Source: Flaviflexus salsibiostraticola
GTDB taxonomy: Bacteria > Actinomycetota > Actinomycetes > Actinomycetales > Actinomycetaceae
DNA length: 64,000 nt
Direction: 5' to 3'
Assembly: GCF_003952265.1 (NCBI RefSeq)
Contig: NZ_CP034438.1
Location: 806,001 to 870,000, forward strand
The position numbers and the translations under genes were made by a program. The notes beneath the pieces were generated by a model that was not told the origin of the DNA, did not search any database, and saw only the letters and a list, made by a program, of their open reading frames with translations. Below, piece after piece: positions 1 to 8,852 of this stretch; positions within the stretch are counted from its first letter, which is position 1; each line of letters begins with the position of its first letter.

Positions 1-1
1 G

Positions 2-265
2 CTCGATGTGCGAAACAAGTCGGAGTTCTCCGACGGGCATGTGCCCGGCGCTGTGCAGCTCTCAGGCGGCCGCCTCATGTGGCACCTCGACGAGCTTCCC
101 GAACCGGACGCAGGAACCGTCCTCACCTACTGCCAGAGCGGGGTGCGCAACAGCGTCGCCGCGAGCGCACTGCGCCGTGAGGGCTACGAGGTCGCGGAGA
201 TGGACGGCAGCTACGCCGCCTGGGTGTCGCGCCCCGGCAACGTGCCCGTCCTCGAGTCGGTCTGA
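2..265 (+). CDS. Rhodanese domain, C-terminal part (gene enters from the left)
   Basis: The reading frame is open from the window edge, so the start is missing. The visible 87 residues form a rhodanese (sulfurtransferase) domain, with LDVRN and HVPGA early and the active-site loop CQSGVRNS, whose Cys would carry the persulfide. The size and the neighbouring TauE gene fit the C-terminal rhodanese of an MBL-fold hydrolase (persulfide-dioxygenase type), but the MBL part is outside the window, so this is inference. The gene ends 13 bp before the TauE gene and probably shares its operon. Confidence 0.75.
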   Translation, partial: LDVRNKSEFSDGHVPGAVQLSGGRLMWHLDELPEPDAGTVLTYCQSGVRNSVAASALRREGYEVAEMDGSYAAWVSRPGNVPVLESV

Positions 266-278
266 GCCTGGAGTCTGA

Positions 279-1049
279 GTGGACCCCCTCCTCATCATCG
301 CGTCTCTCCTCCTGGCCGGGCTGGTCGGGGTCTCACTCGGACTCCTCGGAGGCGGCGGTTCGATCCTCACCGTCCCCATCCTCACGTACGTGCTCGGCAT
401 GGAGCCGCGTGAGGCGATCGCCGCCTCCCTCTTCATCGTCGGTGCCACGAGCGCTGTCGGCATGATTGGTCACGGGCGGGCGGGCCGTGTCCGCTGGCGC
501 ATCGGGCTCCTCTTCGGAGCGGCCGGGATGGCCGGCGCCTTCACGGGCGGTCTGATCGGCGGTCGGATACCGGGCGGGATCCTCATGGTCCTCTTCGCCC
601 TCATGATGATCGCCACCGCCGCCGCGATGTTTCGCGGCAGGCGGGACGCGAAGGCGGATGCCCCCGCTGGAGGGCCGCCCCTCGTCCGGATCCTGGTCGA
701 TGGCTTCGCCGTCGGCATCGCCACCGGCCTCGTCGGTGCGGGCGGCGGGTTCCTCATCGTTCCCGCGCTCAACCTCCTTGGCGGGCTGCCCATGGCGGTC
801 GCGGTCGGCACCTCACTCCTCGTGATCACGATGAAGTCCTTCGCGGGGCTGGGCGGCTACCTGCTCTCGGTGTCCCTCAACTGGCCGATCGTCCTCGCCT
901 TCACCGGGGCTGCCATCGCGGGCTCCTTCGCGGGTGTCGCCGTGGCCGGGAAGATTCCGGAGCGGGCCCTGCGCAGAGGATTCGGCGTCTTCGTCCTCAT
1001 CATGGGCGTCTTCGTCCTCATCCAGGAAGTCCCCGCACTCCTCGGCTGA
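279..1049 (+). CDS. TauE/SafE family sulfite/anion exporter
   Basis: A 256-residue integral membrane protein with the two-repeat layout of TauE/SafE permeases. A glycine-rich motif GGGGSILTVP (about residues 24-33) recurs in the second half as GAGGGFLIVP (about 149-158). Around eight hydrophobic segments are visible. Family members export sulfite, sulfoacetate or related anions. The start is GTG, 13 bp after the rhodanese stop. With rhodanese genes on both sides, export of sulfite made from persulfide or thiosulfate is the likely role (inference). Confidence 0.85.
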   Translation: MDPLLIIASLLLAGLVGVSLGLLGGGGSILTVPILTYVLGMEPREAIAASLFIVGATSAVGMIGHGRAGRVRWRIGLLFGAAGMAGAFTGGLIGGRIPGGILMVLFALMMIATAAAMFRGRRDAKADAPAGGPPLVRILVDGFAVGIATGLVGAGGGFLIVPALNLLGGLPMAVAVGTSLLVITMKSFAGLGGYLLSVSLNWPIVLAFTGAAIAGSFAGVAVAGKIPERALRRGFGVFVLIMGVFVLIQEVPALLG

Positions 1050-1103
1050 CCGGCCTCGCGTCGGCCTCGCCCCACCCTCTGACTGACCTGCAGGAGGTCA
1101 CCT

Positions 1104-1655
1104 ATGGCGTCGTCCGCCCTCCCCCGCATCGGCACACATGTACCCGGATACCTCGTCCCCGTCATCGACGAGCGCGCCGTGCGCGCCGCAGCCGGCATCC
1201 TGCTCCTTGTCGGTGGGATCGCGTTCGGTGCCGCGCTCTCCGCCGGCTCGAGCGCCCCACTCACACCGTTCGGCATGCTCTTCATGGTCGACATGCTGGC
1301 CCGCATCGGGCTCGGCGACCGCTGGTCGCCCAGCCTTGCCCTCGGCCGTCTGGCGGTGCGCGGCCAGAGGCCCGAATGGGTCGGCGCTCCCCAGAAGGAG
1401 TTCGCGTGGATGCTGGGGTTCGGCCTCGCGTTCGTATCCTGCTCGACGATGGGGCTGGTGGCGGCGCCGCTCTGGGTCACGCTCGCGCTCTGTGCCACGT
1501 GCCTCACCCTGCTCTTCCTGGAGTCGGCATTCGGCATCTGTGTCGGCTGTGCACTCCAGCGGCACGTCGGCAGAGCCACACCCATGTACTGCCCGGGCGG
1601 TGTCTGCGAGACAGACGGCCCGGCACGCTCAACCACCGTTCTCCGGAAGGATTGA
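1104..1655 (+). CDS. DUF4395 membrane protein
   Basis: A 183-residue membrane protein of the DUF4395 type with four or so hydrophobic segments. A conserved Cys-rich end includes FGICVGCALQRH and, near the terminus, YCPGGVCE. DUF4395 proteins are repeatedly found beside rhodanese and thioredoxin genes, and the CxxC may take part in thiol or sulfane-sulfur handling, though no activity is established. An AGGAGG-like site (caggaggtcacct) precedes the ATG. It lies between the TauE gene and the rhodanese lipoprotein, all co-directional. Confidence 0.75.
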   Translation: MASSALPRIGTHVPGYLVPVIDERAVRAAAGILLLVGGIAFGAALSAGSSAPLTPFGMLFMVDMLARIGLGDRWSPSLALGRLAVRGQRPEWVGAPQKEFAWMLGFGLAFVSCSTMGLVAAPLWVTLALCATCLTLLFLESAFGICVGCALQRHVGRATPMYCPGGVCETDGPARSTTVLRKD

Positions 1656-1658
1656 CAG

Positions 1659-2021
1659 ATGAGGCGAGTTCTCACGGCGGTGTTTGCCGCTGCCGCAGTA
1701 ATATTTGGTCTCGGAGCCTGCTCCGACGACGGACAGGAGATACCAATGTCAGACAACGCCATCATTCTCGATGTGCGCACGCCGGGCGAATTCGCAGCAG
1801 GCCACCTCGATGGCGCACAGCTCATCGACTACAACGCCGGAGAGGTGCCGGCCGCGATCCCGACACTCGATCCGGATGCTGAGTACCTTGTGTACTGCCG
1901 CTCGGGAAACCGCGCGAGCCAGGCCATCGCCCTCATGGAGGCGGCGGGGTTCACCCAGGTCACCAACCTGGGCTCGCTGGAGAACGCGGCCGAGGCGACC
2001 GGCATTGAGGTCGTGCGGTAG
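1659..2021 (+). CDS. Rhodanese-like lipoprotein
   Basis: 120 residues. A signal peptide with lipobox LGAC (Cys near residue 21) predicts an exported, lipid-anchored protein. It is followed by a single rhodanese domain with DVRTPGEF and the active-site loop CRSGNRAS (PspE/GlpE-like size). It would be a surface sulfurtransferase acting on thiosulfate or persulfides. The ATG lies 3 bp after the DUF4395 stop, so translation is probably coupled. It is the last gene of the four-gene sulfur cluster and converges on the decayed LuxR gene. Confidence 0.85.
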   Translation: MRRVLTAVFAAAAVIFGLGACSDDGQEIPMSDNAIILDVRTPGEFAAGHLDGAQLIDYNAGEVPAAIPTLDPDAEYLVYCRSGNRASQAIALMEAAGFTQVTNLGSLENAAEATGIEVVR

Positions 2022-2082
2022 CAGCGGTCCGTTCACGGGTCGTGACAGTGACAGCCCCGCCCGGCTTCACCCCGACGTTCCG

Positions 2083-3098
2083 TCAGGCCAACGTCAGCAC
2101 GCTGACCAGCTCGGCGCGAGAAGCGGTGCCGGTCTTGCTGAGGAGCGCTTTCACGTGATCCCTCACCGTGTGTTCGGAGATGTGGAGCCGCCGTGCGATC
2201 TGCGCAGTCGAGGAGCCATGGAGCAGCGCGCCGACGACATCGCGCTCACGCGCGGAGAGTCCGTAGGCCAGGGCTCGTATCGGCAGGATCTCGCTCGGGA
2301 TCGATTCCCCGATGATGAGAACGATCTCGGATACGTCGCCGCCCTCCGTCACCGTGCAGTCGCCACGCAGGGTCAGCCACCGGCCGGACCGCCCGACGAG
2401 CCGGGTCGATGCCGGGATGCGGCGTCTGTCCTGTGCCCGCGCTCGGGCCATCATCACGACCATGTACGCCTCACCGGGAAGCGACCATGCGCCGCCGTGA
2501 TCGTTGAACGGGCACAACCACAGGTCCGAGAGAAACCGTTCCGCCTCAGGGGTCATGGCGATGGGAGCACCCATCTCGTCCGCGGTGACAATTCCCGGCC
2601 CTGTTCCCTCATGTCCCCCGACGCCGTTCCGCGCCGTGCGCCGCAGGCCCAGCGCAACGTCTGAGCGAACCGCGTCGAGAAGACGGAGATCCTCATTCGT
2701 GAAGTCCTCATCGTGCGCCTCCCTCACCAGATTCGCGACACCGAAGCATGCGGAACGTAGACGTCGTGAAAGCGCGGACTCAGATCCGGTTGCCCCTGCA
2801 GGGTCCGGTGGAGGGTCGCAGGTTTTCCGCCACTCATGTGCAGCGCTTCGAAATTGTTGACATCGGAGGTGAGCTACTCGTTCTGCATCCACGGAACAGC
2901 CATGACCTCCGGCAGGTTCTCCACCGTTGTTCCGGTGCCCAGCGCAGTCGTCTCGGGATCTGTTGCGCTCACCAGAGAGCCGGCGAAACCGAGAGCCGCC
3001 TCGAGATGGTCTCGCACCCCGGTGAGAAGCTCCGCCGTCGTGGCGGCCTCTGCGCACAGCCCGCGCACACGATCCGCGACACGGTCGGTCTTCGACAT
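2083..3098 (-). pseudogene. LuxR-type regulator with GAF-like N-domain, disabled
   Basis: The minus strand from 3098 encodes a GAF-LuxR regulator start (MSKTDRVADRVRG). An in-frame TAG at 2874-2876 interrupts it after PWMQNE. The same frame continues with recognisable sequence (VNNFEALHMSGGKPATLHRT) to VYVPH. Near 2745 the frame then shifts to one that carries CFGVANLVREAH and the C-terminal LuxR HTH (LSARERDVVGALLHGSS, HISEHTVRDHVKALL). Compared with intact relatives, a short segment is missing at the shift. One nonsense codon plus an indel/deletion argue for a real pseudogene. It originally faced the FAD-oxidase gene now at 7465 across a shared intergenic region. Confidence 0.75.
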
Positions 3099-3242
3099 GG
3101 GCACCCCCGGTGACCTGGCCCCTGCACGCCTGTAGTCCGATACCAGTCGCGGCGGCTGAGGCGTCGGGCCTCCTCTGATTGCCTCAGATTATCGTCGCCT
3201 CACTGCGCATCGTCAATGTTCCTGCGGCCATCCCCGCAATAC

Positions 3243-3260
3243 CCCCCTCATCTGAGGGGG
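3243..3260. promoter_or_regulatory. 18-bp inverted repeat, candidate operator
   Basis: Arms CCCCCTCA and TGAGGGGG form a perfect inverted repeat around a 2-bp centre. It lies in what was the divergent intergenic region between the LuxR regulator and the FAD oxidase, before IS110 entered at 3311. It could be the operator of the regulator or a short hairpin. Nothing else is recognisable between 3099 and 3310. Confidence 0.4.
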
Positions 3261-3846
3261 TGATCCACCAGGATTTCGGTTGAACGGGAGTAGTGCCCCT
3301 TAGAGTGGATGCTCCTATTGTTGTCAAGCTGCTTTTTCCAATGTGAGTTGGTTGATGGTGGCGGTGGCGAGAGCTTCGAGTTCTCGGTCGGCGCGGGTGC
3401 CGATCTCGAGCCGTTGGAGACGCTGCCGGGGAACACCGAGGGTGTCGGCGAGAACAGTCAGCGGGATGCCGGCTTCTCGTCGTAGCTGGCGAAGCTCTTG
3501 GCCTACCGGGTTGTCGAGGCCGGGGCTCATGAGCACCTTGTAGATCTCGTTGGCGATGTGTCGTTTCAGGCAGCGCATGATGTCGCGGTCTGAGAGTCCT
3601 TCGGCGCGGCGTCTGGTGAAGTAGGCGACGGTGCGTGGTTCCCGGTGTCGCATGCGGAGGAGAACGATGCGGTGCAGGGCATTATTCGCATTCCTGTTTC
3701 CGCCGCGAGAGAGCCTGTGCCTGGTGCGCTGTCCGGAGGAAGCGGGAATCGGGGCGACGCCGGCTAGTTGTACTGACCGGACAGGTTGGTTGAGGCAGTG
3801 CGATGACACGCGCTGACTTGTGACGTGAAGAGAGGGCCTTCCGCGA

Positions 3847-5303
3847 GAGCCTGTCAAGTTTTTTGTGTAAGTGTGGTGGCTGGGGCTTAGAGGTAGGGCT
3901 GGATTCGGTCGGGGTAGGCGAGTGCGAGTTGGCCGAGTGCTTGTTTCCAGTTCGTGACGACGAGTCCTTCAACCAGACGTCCCTCGGCAAGTCGTTTGGA
4001 TCCTCTGGGCAATCCGCGTTCTTTTGCTCGGTCACGAGCCCGTCTGTCTTCGATATTGCAGATCGCCAGCCACAGGAGCTTCACGGCTGCGTCATCGGAA
4101 GGGAAATGGCCGCGGTTCTTGGTGACTTTACGCAGCTGGTAGTTCAATGATTCGATGCTGTTAGTGGTGTAGATGACCCGGCGCAGCATCGGTGGGAAAG
4201 CCAGGAAGGGTGTGAACCGTTCCCAGGCTTCGTCGAAAACGCGCACGGAGTGGGGATTGGCCTGTCCCAGCTCGCTGGCTGCGAACTGATCCAAGGCCGC
4301 ACGAGCCGCCGTGGCGTCGGGGGCCTCATAGATGGTCTTGAGAGCCGCGGCAACGGCTTTGCGTGACGTGTAGCTGACAAACCTCATCGCAGCGCGGATC
4401 AGGTGGACCACACAGGTCTGGACGGTGGCCTTGGGCCAGGTCGCCTCGATCGCCTCGGGGAAGCCGGTCAGCCCGTCACAGCACACGATCAGCACGTCGT
4501 GGAGCCCGCGGTTGGCGAGCTGGGCACAGACCCCGGCCCAGAATTTCGCTCCTTCTGTGGCTTGGATCCAGATCCCCAGCACGTGCTTGATTCCGTCCAT
4601 ATCCACGCCCACCGCGATGTGGGCGGCCTTGTTGCGCACATGGGCACCATCTCGGATCTTGATGATCAGCGCATCGAGATAGATCACCGGATAGAAGGCC
4701 TCCAGGGGGCGCTGCTGCCAGGCGAGCATCTCATCAAGGACCGCGTCGGTGATCTTGCTGATCGTCTCCCGGCTGAGCTCCACTCCCACAGTGGAGGCCA
4801 GGTGATGTTCGATATCGCGGATCGTCATCCCGCCCGCGTACAGGCTGATGATCATCTCATCGAGCTGATCCAGGCGCCTGGAGCCTTTAGGCACGAGCAT
4901 CGGGGTGAAGGTCCCATCGCGATCACGCGGTATCGCCAACTCGATGTCCCCGACGCTGGTGGCCACCGTCTTGGAATACGAGCCGTTACGCGAATTTGGG
5001 TACAAGCCGGCGTCCGGGTCGCCCTTGTCATAGCCGATATGGTCGCTCAGCTCGGCTTGGAGGCCACGCTCCAGGCCAGCCTTGATGATCTGCTGGATCA
5101 GGCCGTCCTTGCCCTCCAGCTCAATGTGGCCAGCATCGATAGCGGCATACAGGTCATCGAGAACACCTGCCGCTTCCAAGGCCTGAACGCCCTCACGCTG
5201 GAAATGACGACGCTCCGAGCGGTCCTGCTTATCAATCATGGACATCAGTATCACTGCTTTCGTGTCGGACACCACCCCTTACACAAACAATCTGACACCT
5301 TCG
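3847..5303 (-). mobile_element. IS256-family element inside IS481 copy 1
   Basis: Ends are imperfect inverted repeats: GAGCCTGTCAAGTTTTTTGT on the left, and GAAGGTGTCAGATTGTTTGT read from the other end. A direct repeat TCCGCGA flanks it (3840-3846, 5304-5310). The element is 1457 bp with this choice; an 8-bp duplication with one mismatch is the alternative. It separates the leader of IS481 copy 1 from its transposase. Confidence 0.85.
3887..5245 (-). CDS. IS256-family transposase
   Basis: About 452 residues from ATG 5245; an alternative ATG at 5239 and upstream non-ATG starts are possible. The Mutator-type DDE pattern is visible: IYLDALIIKIRD (first Asp), IVCCDGLTGFPEAI (second Asp), and TTNSIESLNYQLRK (Glu). 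An HTH-bearing N-terminal part precedes it (DLYAAIDAGHIELEGKDGLI). The frame is intact, so the element may still be active. It excises and inserts DNA between terminal repeats. Confidence 0.9.
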   Translation of the reverse strand: MSMIDKQDRSERRHFQREGVQALEAAGVLDDLYAAIDAGHIELEGKDGLIQQIIKAGLERGLQAELSDHIGYDKGDPDAGLYPNSRNGSYSKTVATSVGDIELAIPRDRDGTFTPMLVPKGSRRLDQLDEMIISLYAGGMTIRDIEHHLASTVGVELSRETISKITDAVLDEMLAWQQRPLEAFYPVIYLDALIIKIRDGAHVRNKAAHIAVGVDMDGIKHVLGIWIQATEGAKFWAGVCAQLANRGLHDVLIVCCDGLTGFPEAIEATWPKATVQTCVVHLIRAAMRFVSYTSRKAVAAALKTIYEAPDATAARAALDQFAASELGQANPHSVRVFDEAWERFTPFLAFPPMLRRVIYTTNSIESLNYQLRKVTKNRGHFPSDDAAVKLLWLAICNIEDRRARDRAKERGLPRGSKRLAEGRLVEGLVVTNWKQALGQLALAYPDRIQPYL

Positions 5304-5355
5304 TCCGCGATTGAGTGGGAGTTGCGAAACCAGCACTCCGAGGAAGGCCCTCCGT

Positions 5356-6342
5356 ATGTCCCACGCTAATGCAGCCCTGACCCCTCGCGCCCGTTTGACC
5401 GTCGCCCGGCTCGTCGTCGACCAGCAGGTGCCGATTGCCGAGGTCGCGGCTCGGTTCCAATGCTCCTGGCCGACGGTCAAACGCTGGGCCGACCGCTACA
5501 GGTCTGGTGAGTCCATGCAGGACCGTTCCTCTCGCCCGAAGACCTCGCCCCACCAGACCCCGTTGAAGATCAGAAGACGAATCGTGAGCCTGCGGCTGCG
5601 GCTACGGGAAGGACCGGTCCAGCTGGCCGTCCGGGTCGGGCTGGCACCCTCGACCGTTCATCAGATCCTGCGCCACTGCCGACTGAACAGACTCGCTCAC
5701 GTAGACCGCGCCACCGGGGAGCCGGTGCGCCGCTATGAACACCCCCACCCCGGCTCGATGATTCACGTCGATGTGAAAAAGCTCGGCAACATCCCCGACG
5801 GCGGCGGCTGGCGCTTCGTCGGTCGCCAACAGGGAGGCCGCAACCGCATAGCAACGCCGGACAAGGCCCGCAACCACCACCACAACCCGAAGATGGGCCA
5901 CGCCTTCGTCCACACCGTCATCGATGACTACTCCCGCGTCGCCTACGCCGAAGTCCACAATGATGAAACCGCTCTCACTGCCGTCGGGGTGTTGGAGCGG
6001 GCCACAGCCTGGTTCAACACCCGAGGCGTCACCGTCGAAAGAGTGCTCTCCGACAACGGTCCGGCCTACCGCTCGATACTATGGCGCGAAACCTGCGCCA
6101 GGCTGAAGATCACAGCAAAACGGACCCGCCCGTACCGACCCCAGACCAACGGGAAGATCGAGCGCTTCCACCGCACCCTGGCAGACGGGTGGGGCTACGC
6201 CCGCTGCTACACCTCAGAAACCGAGCGACGAGACGCCCTACCAGGATGGCTGCATCACTATAATCATCACCGACCCCACACAGCCTGCGACAGGCTCGCC
6301 CCAATCACCCGCTTAACCAACCTCCCCGGACAGTACAGCTAG
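5356..6342 (+). CDS. IS481-family transposase, copy 1
   Basis: 328 residues from ATG 5356 (MSHANAALTPRARL). A TTG-started extension from 5311 is possible. An N-terminal HTH (VPIAEVAARFQCSWPTVKRW) is followed by an rve/DDE core: IHVDVKKLG (Asp), VLSDNGPAYRS (Asp), QTNGKIERFHRTL (Glu). The frame is intact although the upstream leader is split by IS256. The last codons cross the element end: the TAG stop is in the target duplication GCTAGT, not in the IS. The gene runs opposite to the interrupted IS110 transposase. Confidence 0.92.
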   Translation: MSHANAALTPRARLTVARLVVDQQVPIAEVAARFQCSWPTVKRWADRYRSGESMQDRSSRPKTSPHQTPLKIRRRIVSLRLRLREGPVQLAVRVGLAPSTVHQILRHCRLNRLAHVDRATGEPVRRYEHPHPGSMIHVDVKKLGNIPDGGGWRFVGRQQGGRNRIATPDKARNHHHNPKMGHAFVHTVIDDYSRVAYAEVHNDETALTAVGVLERATAWFNTRGVTVERVLSDNGPAYRSILWRETCARLKITAKRTRPYRPQTNGKIERFHRTLADGWGYARCYTSETERRDALPGWLHHYNHHRPHTACDRLAPITRLTNLPGQYS

Positions 6343-7464
6343 TGCCGCGAACGAGGCGCTACTGGTGAGGCGTTCGGGATTGTCGCCTGCCGCGACCAGC
6401 AGCGTTGCAGCGGTCACTGGTCCGACACCGCTGGAGGCGTAGAGGGCAGGATTCACCGCTCGGATCAGTGGCACCATTTCCCGTTCGATGATGGCGATCT
6501 CCTGGCTCAACGCCGAATGCCGGACGGCAAGACGTTTCAACACGCGGCGGGCCGTGTGTTCAGGGCTTGTCCCAGAGCCCGGCCGGGTTCGACATAGCGT
6601 GGCGACCAAGGCGATGGTGCCAAGCCTGCGGTAGTCGTCTCGGACAGTGTCAGGGGCGGTGATCAGCAGCGCATGGATCTGGTTCATCACCTGGGATCTC
6701 GCTTTGGAAGCAGACCTGCGTTCTGTCAGGAGCATGCGCAGCGCCTCGACCTGGCCGTCGCCGGCCTTGGGAATTGCCGTGTCGATACCGGCCAAGACGG
6801 TCAGCGCGGCCTGTCGCGCATCGAGTGGGTCTGATTTGCCGCGCATGCGCCTGACCCGCCGGTTCGGGCGAGCCACCTCGGCGACGTCGAACCCGGCAGC
6901 GGTAAGTATCCGCGCAATTCCTGCGCCGTAGGATCCGGTCCCCTCCACCCCAACTCGGCTGACCGTTCCCGCAGTCCGCAGAAACTCAATGATCTGCTGG
7001 TAGCCGTCGGCGGTGGCCGCAAACTGCTGGTCGCTGATCGGTCGGCCGAGCTGGTCGACGACGGCGACATGGTGCGTGTTCTTATGCGTATCGATGCCCG
7101 CCACCAGCTCGTTTGGCGCCGTATCCCATGTTGCAGCTAGAGGCTGCAGTGTCATGCTTGTCATAGACGGGTTCCCTTTCCATCGCAGTTTTCGTCGTCG
7201 CGGGTCGGGGTGGGCAGACAGCACAAAGGCGAGACGACTTCCCGGTCAAGCTCCTATCAAGTCATGTCCCTCCCGCCACCGCGGGTTGGTCCCGATGTCG
7301 ATGGACAGATCCACTAAAAGACAACCCTCACGGGTGTCGGTGTAATTGAGAGTCACACCGACACCGGGAACATGTCCATCATCTCTGTGGAGCCGCATGG
7401 TGGTCGTGTGCGTCGTTGCTGACATGAGCGCGGTCACAATGGTCGACAACCACAGGAGGATGAC

Positions 7465-8829
7465 ATGAAAGCGACCAGACCCGTGACGACCCAGGCATCC
7501 GTGCTTCGCCCCGGTGAGAGCGGCTACGAGGAGCTGTGCGCCGGCTGGAACCTTGCGTGGACCCAGAGGCCCGCCGTGGTCATCGGTGTCGAGACCGAGA
7601 GCGATGTCGTGGCCGCTATCCGGCTCGCGGCGGATGAAGATCTTGCCGTCGCAGTCCAGAACACTGGACATGGCATCGCAGTTCCGGCGGATGGCGACAC
7701 AGCGCTCATCGTCATCTCACACCGGGATGACGTCACCATCGATCCACGTGCTCGTACAGCGACAGTCGGCGGCGGCGCCTCGTGGCAGCCAGTCCTCACC
7801 GCGGCACAGCACCACGGGCTTTCACCGCTTCTCGGATCCGCCCCACATGTCGGCGTCGTCGGCAACACGTTGGGAGGAGGGTTCGGATGGCTGGCGCGCA
7901 GGTACGGGCTTGCCGTCGACTCGGTCCGTGCCCTCCGTGTCGCGCTGGCCGATGGTCGGATCGTCACCACGAGTCCCACTGAGGAGGCTGAGCTCTACTG
8001 GGCCATGTGCGGCTCGGGCGGCAGCTCACTCGGCGTCGTCACTGAGATCACTCTCGACCTCACCCCCGTCGCGACGGTGGTGGCCGGCAACCTCTTCTTC
8101 CCACTGGAGGACGCACATGCTCTCTTCGAGCACTACCTCGACTGGACGGCATCGGCGCCGGAGGAGCTGACGAGCGCCTTCAATATCACCGCCTTCCCAC
8201 CCCTCGAGATCGTGCCCGAGCAGCTCCGCGGCCAGACGTTCGCCATTGTCCGCGGATGCTGGTGCGGCGACCCGCGTGAGGGAGACCGCCTGCTCGACCA
8301 CTGGCGCTCATGGCGAACGCCGCTCATGGACACGTGGGGACCCATGGAGTTCTCACGATCGGCGGAGATCTCCATGGACCCAATTGACCCACTCCCCGCG
8401 GCGTCGAGCGGGAAGTGGCTGACGGAGATCAACACATCTGTACTCGAGGCGATGCTGGAGACGGTCACCGGTCCGATGCTCTTCGCAGAGACTCGCCACG
8501 CCGGGGCGGCCGTGTCCCGCCCGAATCCGTCAGTCAGCTTCTCCGCACGCCACGGGGAGCGGATGCTCGAATTCGTCGGTCTCATCACCGGTCCGGGTGC
8601 CGATGAGGAGATCGACCACCGCATGGAGGATGCGTGGGCTCGCCTTGGCGCCAGCCTCGCACCGCTGCCCGGCTATCTCAACTTCGCCGAGGGCCACGAG
8701 AAGGCTCAAGCCGCCCACGGCGCGTTCGACCGGCCGACGGCTCAGCGCCTCGCGGCGGTCAAGCGTCGCAACGACCCGGAGAATGTCTTCCGGCACGGCA
8801 TACCGTTCGCCGAGCTCGGTCGAGACTGA
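7465..8829 (+). CDS. FAD-linked (berberine-bridge/6-HDNO-like) oxidase
   Basis: 454 residues, with a strong ribosome site (aggaggatgac) before the ATG. The N-terminal PCMH-type FAD-binding domain (about residues 30-200) has VQNTGHGIA, where the His is the usual covalent FAD attachment point, and HVGVVGNTLGGGFGWLARRY. The second, Cys-type attachment seen in bicovalent family members is not evident. A C-terminal BBE-type segment is present (NFAEGHEKA...NDPENVF). It oxidises an unknown small substrate using O2. It was originally divergent from the LuxR gene at 2083, which probably controlled it; IS110 and nested elements now separate them by about 4 kb. Confidence 0.85.
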   Translation: MKATRPVTTQASVLRPGESGYEELCAGWNLAWTQRPAVVIGVETESDVVAAIRLAADEDLAVAVQNTGHGIAVPADGDTALIVISHRDDVTIDPRARTATVGGGASWQPVLTAAQHHGLSPLLGSAPHVGVVGNTLGGGFGWLARRYGLAVDSVRALRVALADGRIVTTSPTEEAELYWAMCGSGGSSLGVVTEITLDLTPVATVVAGNLFFPLEDAHALFEHYLDWTASAPEELTSAFNITAFPPLEIVPEQLRGQTFAIVRGCWCGDPREGDRLLDHWRSWRTPLMDTWGPMEFSRSAEISMDPIDPLPAASSGKWLTEINTSVLEAMLETVTGPMLFAETRHAGAAVSRPNPSVSFSARHGERMLEFVGLITGPGADEEIDHRMEDAWARLGASLAPLPGYLNFAEGHEKAQAAHGAFDRPTAQRLAAVKRRNDPENVFRHGIPFAELGRD

Positions 8830-8852
8830 GCGGCGCGACCGGCCGATCAGTG

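Larger units (their letters stand above)
3769..6337 (+). mobile_element. IS481-family element, copy 1, interrupted by IS256
   Basis: It begins TGTACTGACCGGACAGG and ends CCTCCCCGGACAGTACA (imperfect inverted ends), flanked by the 6-bp duplication GCTAGT (3763-3768, 6338-6343). Subtracting the inner IS256 and its duplication leaves 1105 bp, exactly the length of the copies at 25996 and 61276. It is inserted within the IS110 transposase coding sequence. The 11-bp arms of its leader hairpin (3832-3842, 5342-5352) have been pushed about 1.5 kb apart by the IS256. Confidence 0.9.
3324..7164 (-). pseudogene. IS110 transposase (DEDD type), split by IS481
   Basis: The N-terminal half runs 7164 to 6344 (GIDTHKNTHHVAVVD, GVEGTGSYG, KSDPLDARQA). 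The C-terminal half runs 3768 to 3324 (GNRNANNALHRIVLLRMRH). Deleting the IS481 and one copy of its 6-bp duplication rejoins the frame as SASFAALAGVAPIPASSGQR, giving 1266 nt (421 aa) with no other lesion. The RuvC-like N-domain and the Transposase_20 C-domain with a Ser nucleophile are family knowledge. The start at 7164 (MTSMTLQPL) follows a purine-rich site (ggaaaggga). Confidence 0.85.
3311..7257 (-). mobile_element. IS110-family element interrupted by IS481 (which contains IS256)
   Basis: Limits are inferred from the 8-bp direct repeat GCTCCTAT at 3311-3318 and 7250-7257, just outside the split transposase gene. IS110 elements recombine at a short core rather than making ordinary target duplications, so such a repeated core is expected at both ends. 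Without the inserts the element is about 1.37 kb. It lies between a LuxR pseudogene and an FAD oxidase. About 86 nt of non-coding sequence lies between the transposase start and the right-hand repeat, where IS110-group elements carry their guide (bridge) RNA; that length seems short for one. Confidence 0.65.

Noticed and set aside
7258..7430. Minus-strand peptide resembling the start of an SsgA-like protein cut by IS110
   Set aside because: The similarity is vague, there is no ribosome site, and the segment is better explained as the intergenic region of the LuxR/FAD-oxidase pair.
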